Source of the DNA: Pyrobaculum sp.
GTDB lineage: Archaea; Thermoproteota; Thermoprotei; Thermoproteales; Thermoproteaceae
DNA length: 13,901 nucleotides
Direction: 5' to 3'
NCBI GenBank assembly: GCA_022759345.1
Contig: JAEMPK010000036.1
Coordinates: 1-13,901 of the forward strand
Shown here: positions 12,776-13,901 of the stretch, piece by piece
How the letters are laid out: every line of letters starts with the position of its first letter
Position numbering within the stretch: position 1 is the stretch's first letter
The notes under the pieces: generated by a model
What the model was told of the DNA's origin: nothing
What the model saw: the letters and a program-made list of their open reading frames with translations, nothing else
Databases searched by the model: none
Translations under genes and position numbers: made by a program

Positions 12776-12933
12776 TAAATGGCGGGTATGCGCTTAACCA
12801 TTGGACTCCTGACCTTCATTATGATTTTGAAGTTGCAGTAGGGGCACCTGATGCCGGGCAATATCTCCATTTCAGACTTGGAGAACACCCTGCCGCAACG
12901 CATGCAGACATAAAGCTTTCTCTCCTCAACCAC
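12775..12933 (-). CDS. rpoP: DNA-directed RNA polymerase subunit P (Rpb12-like, 52 aa)
   Basis: The smallest zinc-binding subunit of the archaeal RNA polymerase, equivalent to eukaryotic Rpb12. Two knuckles, CMRC (residues 10-13) and CPYC (30-33), form the zinc ribbon, followed by the basic tail IIMKVRSPMVKRIPA typical of RpoP, which contacts the polymerase assembly platform. The frame stays open upstream to about 13248, but that extension is compositionally odd and does not resemble the family. The GTG at 12931-12933 gives the usual family length and lies 24 bases after a strong TATA box (12951-12961). The gene is first in a two-gene unit with the 77-residue protein. Confidence 0.92.
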   Translation of the reverse strand: MVEERKLYVCMRCGRVFSKSEMEILPGIRCPYCNFKIIMKVRSPMVKRIPAI

Positions 12934-12950
12934 TACGCTGTAAACGTCAC

Positions 12951-12961
12951 CCTTTATAAAG
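12951..12961 (-). promoter_or_regulatory. rpoP promoter (TATA box)
   Basis: The minus strand reads CTTTATAAAGG, close to the archaeal consensus, 24 bases upstream of the chosen GTG. It is the main evidence for the short rpoP start. Confidence 0.7.
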
Positions 12962-13059
12962 TTTGCCGCTGTGACCAGATGGTTTATTCTGCAACAATTT
13001 AGTGAGGCGGCAGTTACATACGTCCAACGCCAGCCCGTTGCAGCGTCTCCCTCTACACA

Positions 13060-13262
13060 TCGCCACTGAATGCCGCGCTCTAGACATAGATCTCGCGCTT
13101 CTTCTGTACAATGATCTGGGCTATCTGACCTCCTCACTGCCCTAAAGGGTTCCCCCTTTGGGCGGTTCACAGGCGCCCTCGCCCGGCCTTCAACAGCTCC
13201 TTGGGTAGGGGTCATGAAGCTACCCGGGCCAGCGCCGCGGGTCATCAACCCCCAGCAGGGAC
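13060..13262 (-). ncRNA. Candidate structured RNA upstream of rpoP (about 200 nt)
   Basis: A GC-rich stretch with a TATA box (13282-13290) about 24 bases before its likely 5' end near 13262 and AT-rich sequence after it. Strong hairpins are visible on the minus strand. GGGTAG/CTACCC pairs 13225-13220 with 13208-13203. A ten-base-pair hairpin covers 13163-13139, with one bulged A and a GGAA (GNRA) tetraloop at 13153-13150. AGATC/GATCT pairs 13117-13113 with 13092-13088. CCGCG(G)CGCT (13240-13231) can pair with AGCGCGG (13079-13073) to close the whole. The GNRA loop occurs on this strand only. The open frame through here gives a protein with no family look. An ACAGAA at 13107-13102 recalls the 3' conserved region of RNase P RNA, but its P4 partner is not found. 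Ends are estimates. Confidence 0.42.
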
Positions 13263-13281
13263 CTACTGCAGAAACGTCTAT

Positions 13282-13291
13282 CTTTAAAACC
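13282..13291. promoter_or_regulatory. TATA-like element upstream of the candidate RNA
   Basis: The minus strand reads GGTTTTAAAG. It points to initiation near 13262 on minus; read on plus (CTTTAAAACC) it could also initiate near 13311. Confidence 0.45.
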
Positions 13292-13339
13292 CCGCCCTGA
13301 ATGGCGTGGCTTTCGCCTGCTGTAAAATTTTGTCAACGC

Positions 13340-13446
13340 GGCACCGGCCCTTCGGACTAAGGCTCGGCGCCGTGTTCGGCATGGCCACGCGCCTAATGCA
13401 CGCCGTTAAGCCCGCGCCCAATGCTCAGCGAAGGCCCCGGCCGACC
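13340..13446 (-). ncRNA. Candidate second structured RNA (about 105 nt), orientation uncertain
   Basis: A GC-rich block between AT-rich edges. Its ends can pair (13429-13440 with 13344-13354, about nine base pairs around a small internal loop), and it contains a strong inner hairpin (13366-13374 with 13386-13393, eight pairs and one bulge). A TATA-like TTTTTATACA on minus (13465-13474) lies about 24 bases from 13446, and AAAATTTTAC follows the 3' side. It contains the 13-base string CCATGCCGAACAC seen in 5S rRNA loop C, but the remaining 5S conserved bases are missing. No protein frame is convincing. It could instead be the decayed remnant of a gene. Confidence 0.3.
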
Positions 13447-13510
13447 TGCTCGTCGACGCATATCTGTATAAAAATGTGGGAGTTTGTATTAACAAAAACG
13501 GGAGTGAGAG

Positions 13511-13901
13511 TCAACTCAAATAGGGGCTCAGGTAGAAGTAGGCAGAGTCGCCAGTTCTGTTGTGTACGTAGACGCACCTGCTGCCGTTTGCGACGGCCTT
13601 CTGTATGACGTAGCCCACCTTGTCCGGCGGCGTGTTTAGGACAATTGTGCACACCCTGTCGGGCGCCACAGAGGAGTAGTTCAGGTAGCTGAAGTTTACG
13701 TACACCTCCAGAGGCGACTCAAACACCACTATCTTATCCGCAATCCTGAAGAACCTCGGGTCTATGTTGGTGCCGGGGTTAAGCACGACGTACCTGCCAA
13801 GGCTCTTGGCTCTTCTGTATATCGAAGAGTAGTAGCCATAGGTCTTCAGGCTTGTGGACACCTCGTCTATGAAGAAGCCGTCAACGTTGTAGAACCTTAT
13901 C
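13511..13901 (-). CDS. Spherulin-4-like / GH135-type TIM-barrel protein (C-terminal part, cut by window edge)
   Basis: The last 129 residues of a longer protein entering from the right. They begin IRFYNVDGFFIDEVST, the barrel strand with a D-E acidic pair in the position where spherulin-4 family proteins carry catalytic acids. They continue with YYSSIYRRAKSLG, then VVLNPGTNIDPRFF, IADKIVVFESPLEVY, and VLNTPPDKVGYVIQKAVANG before the C-terminal strand CVYVHNRTG. The NPGT and F-E motifs and the strand order match spherulation-specific family 4, related to Sph3 (GH135), which cuts galactosamine-containing polysaccharide. In archaea the substrate is unknown, perhaps a surface glycan. The start and any signal peptide lie outside the window. 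The catalytic role is family inference. Confidence 0.8.
   Translation of the reverse strand, partial: IRFYNVDGFFIDEVSTSLKTYGYYSSIYRRAKSLGRYVVLNPGTNIDPRFFRIADKIVVFESPLEVYVNFSYLNYSSVAPDRVCTIVLNTPPDKVGYVIQKAVANGSRCVYVHNRTGDSAYFYLSPYLS

Noticed and set aside
12775..13248. 157-residue protein with RpoP as its C terminus
   Set aside because: The extra N-terminal 105 residues do not resemble any RpoP, overlap strong RNA-like structure and have a TATA box in the middle. The short GTG start matches family length.
13060..13262. Assignment as RNase P RNA
   Set aside because: ACAGAA at 13107-13102 and a GAAGGCCGGGC element resemble conserved regions, but the strand that should follow ACAGAA is not complementary to that element, so helix P4 cannot be drawn. 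Kept as an unnamed structured RNA.
13060..13262. Assignment as SRP RNA
   Set aside because: The S-domain signature CCGGAAGG with its following AGC motif is absent on both strands.
13340..13446. 5S rRNA gene
   Set aside because: Only the CCATGCCGAAC string matches. The conserved GTTAAGC that should follow is missing on that strand, and a GTTAAGCCC on the other strand is in the wrong orientation.
1..13901. CRISPR arrays, insertion sequences or phage genes
   Set aside because: No regularly spaced direct repeats, transposase motifs, terminal repeats with target duplications or phage-like genes were seen. The tRNA-flanked region shows decay but no integrase or duplicated tRNA end.

Overview
The window looks like chromosomal DNA of a hyperthermophilic crenarchaeon of the order Thermoproteales, most likely a Pyrobaculum species. 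The evidence is a crenactin gene with its arcadin neighbours, archaeal RpoP, an archaeal-type glycyl-tRNA synthetase and tRNA-splicing endonuclease. TATA boxes lie almost always 22-27 bases upstream of the start codon, so mRNAs are leaderless. Many starts are GTG, and both tRNA genes carry several introns with bulge-helix-bulge (BHB) splice structures. Identifications are from reading alone; no search was run.

Left part (1-2601, minus strand): the 'arcade' actin cluster, transcribed arcadin-1, crenactin, arcadin-2, a 56-residue arcadin-3 candidate and the start of an SMC/Rad50-like ATPase (arcadin-4) running off the left edge. TATA boxes precede four of these genes, so the cluster may be several overlapping leaderless units rather than one operon.

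Middle (2617-10852): a nitroreductase gene broken by two frameshifts, divergent from a zinc-ribbon protein; an Hsp20 small heat-shock protein; an unrecognised 206-residue protein; a small basic protein overlapping endA (tRNA-intron endonuclease); glyS divergent from a zinc-type CDF transporter that overlaps an agmatinase-family gene; nadM (NMN adenylyltransferase); and a HAD phosphatase. Two gaps between convergent genes contain inverted repeats.

Right part (10885-13901): a less gene-dense region. tRNA-Pro(TGG) has three introns, one in the T-loop, and tRNA-Val(TAC) has two. Between them lies a type IV pilin-like gene with an intact promoter and class III signal peptide but two frameshifts, followed by decayed sequence. 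Further right are a two-gene rpoP unit, two GC-rich self-complementary stretches with TATA boxes that may be structured RNAs, and the C-terminal part of a spherulin-4-like (GH135-type) protein at the right edge.

Functional links: the endonuclease encoded at 4922-5473 is of the enzyme class that must remove the five introns of the two tRNAs here. The arcade proteins form a described actin-like cytoskeleton. The least explained parts are the structured intergenic segments near 10112-10236, 13060-13262 and 13340-13446.
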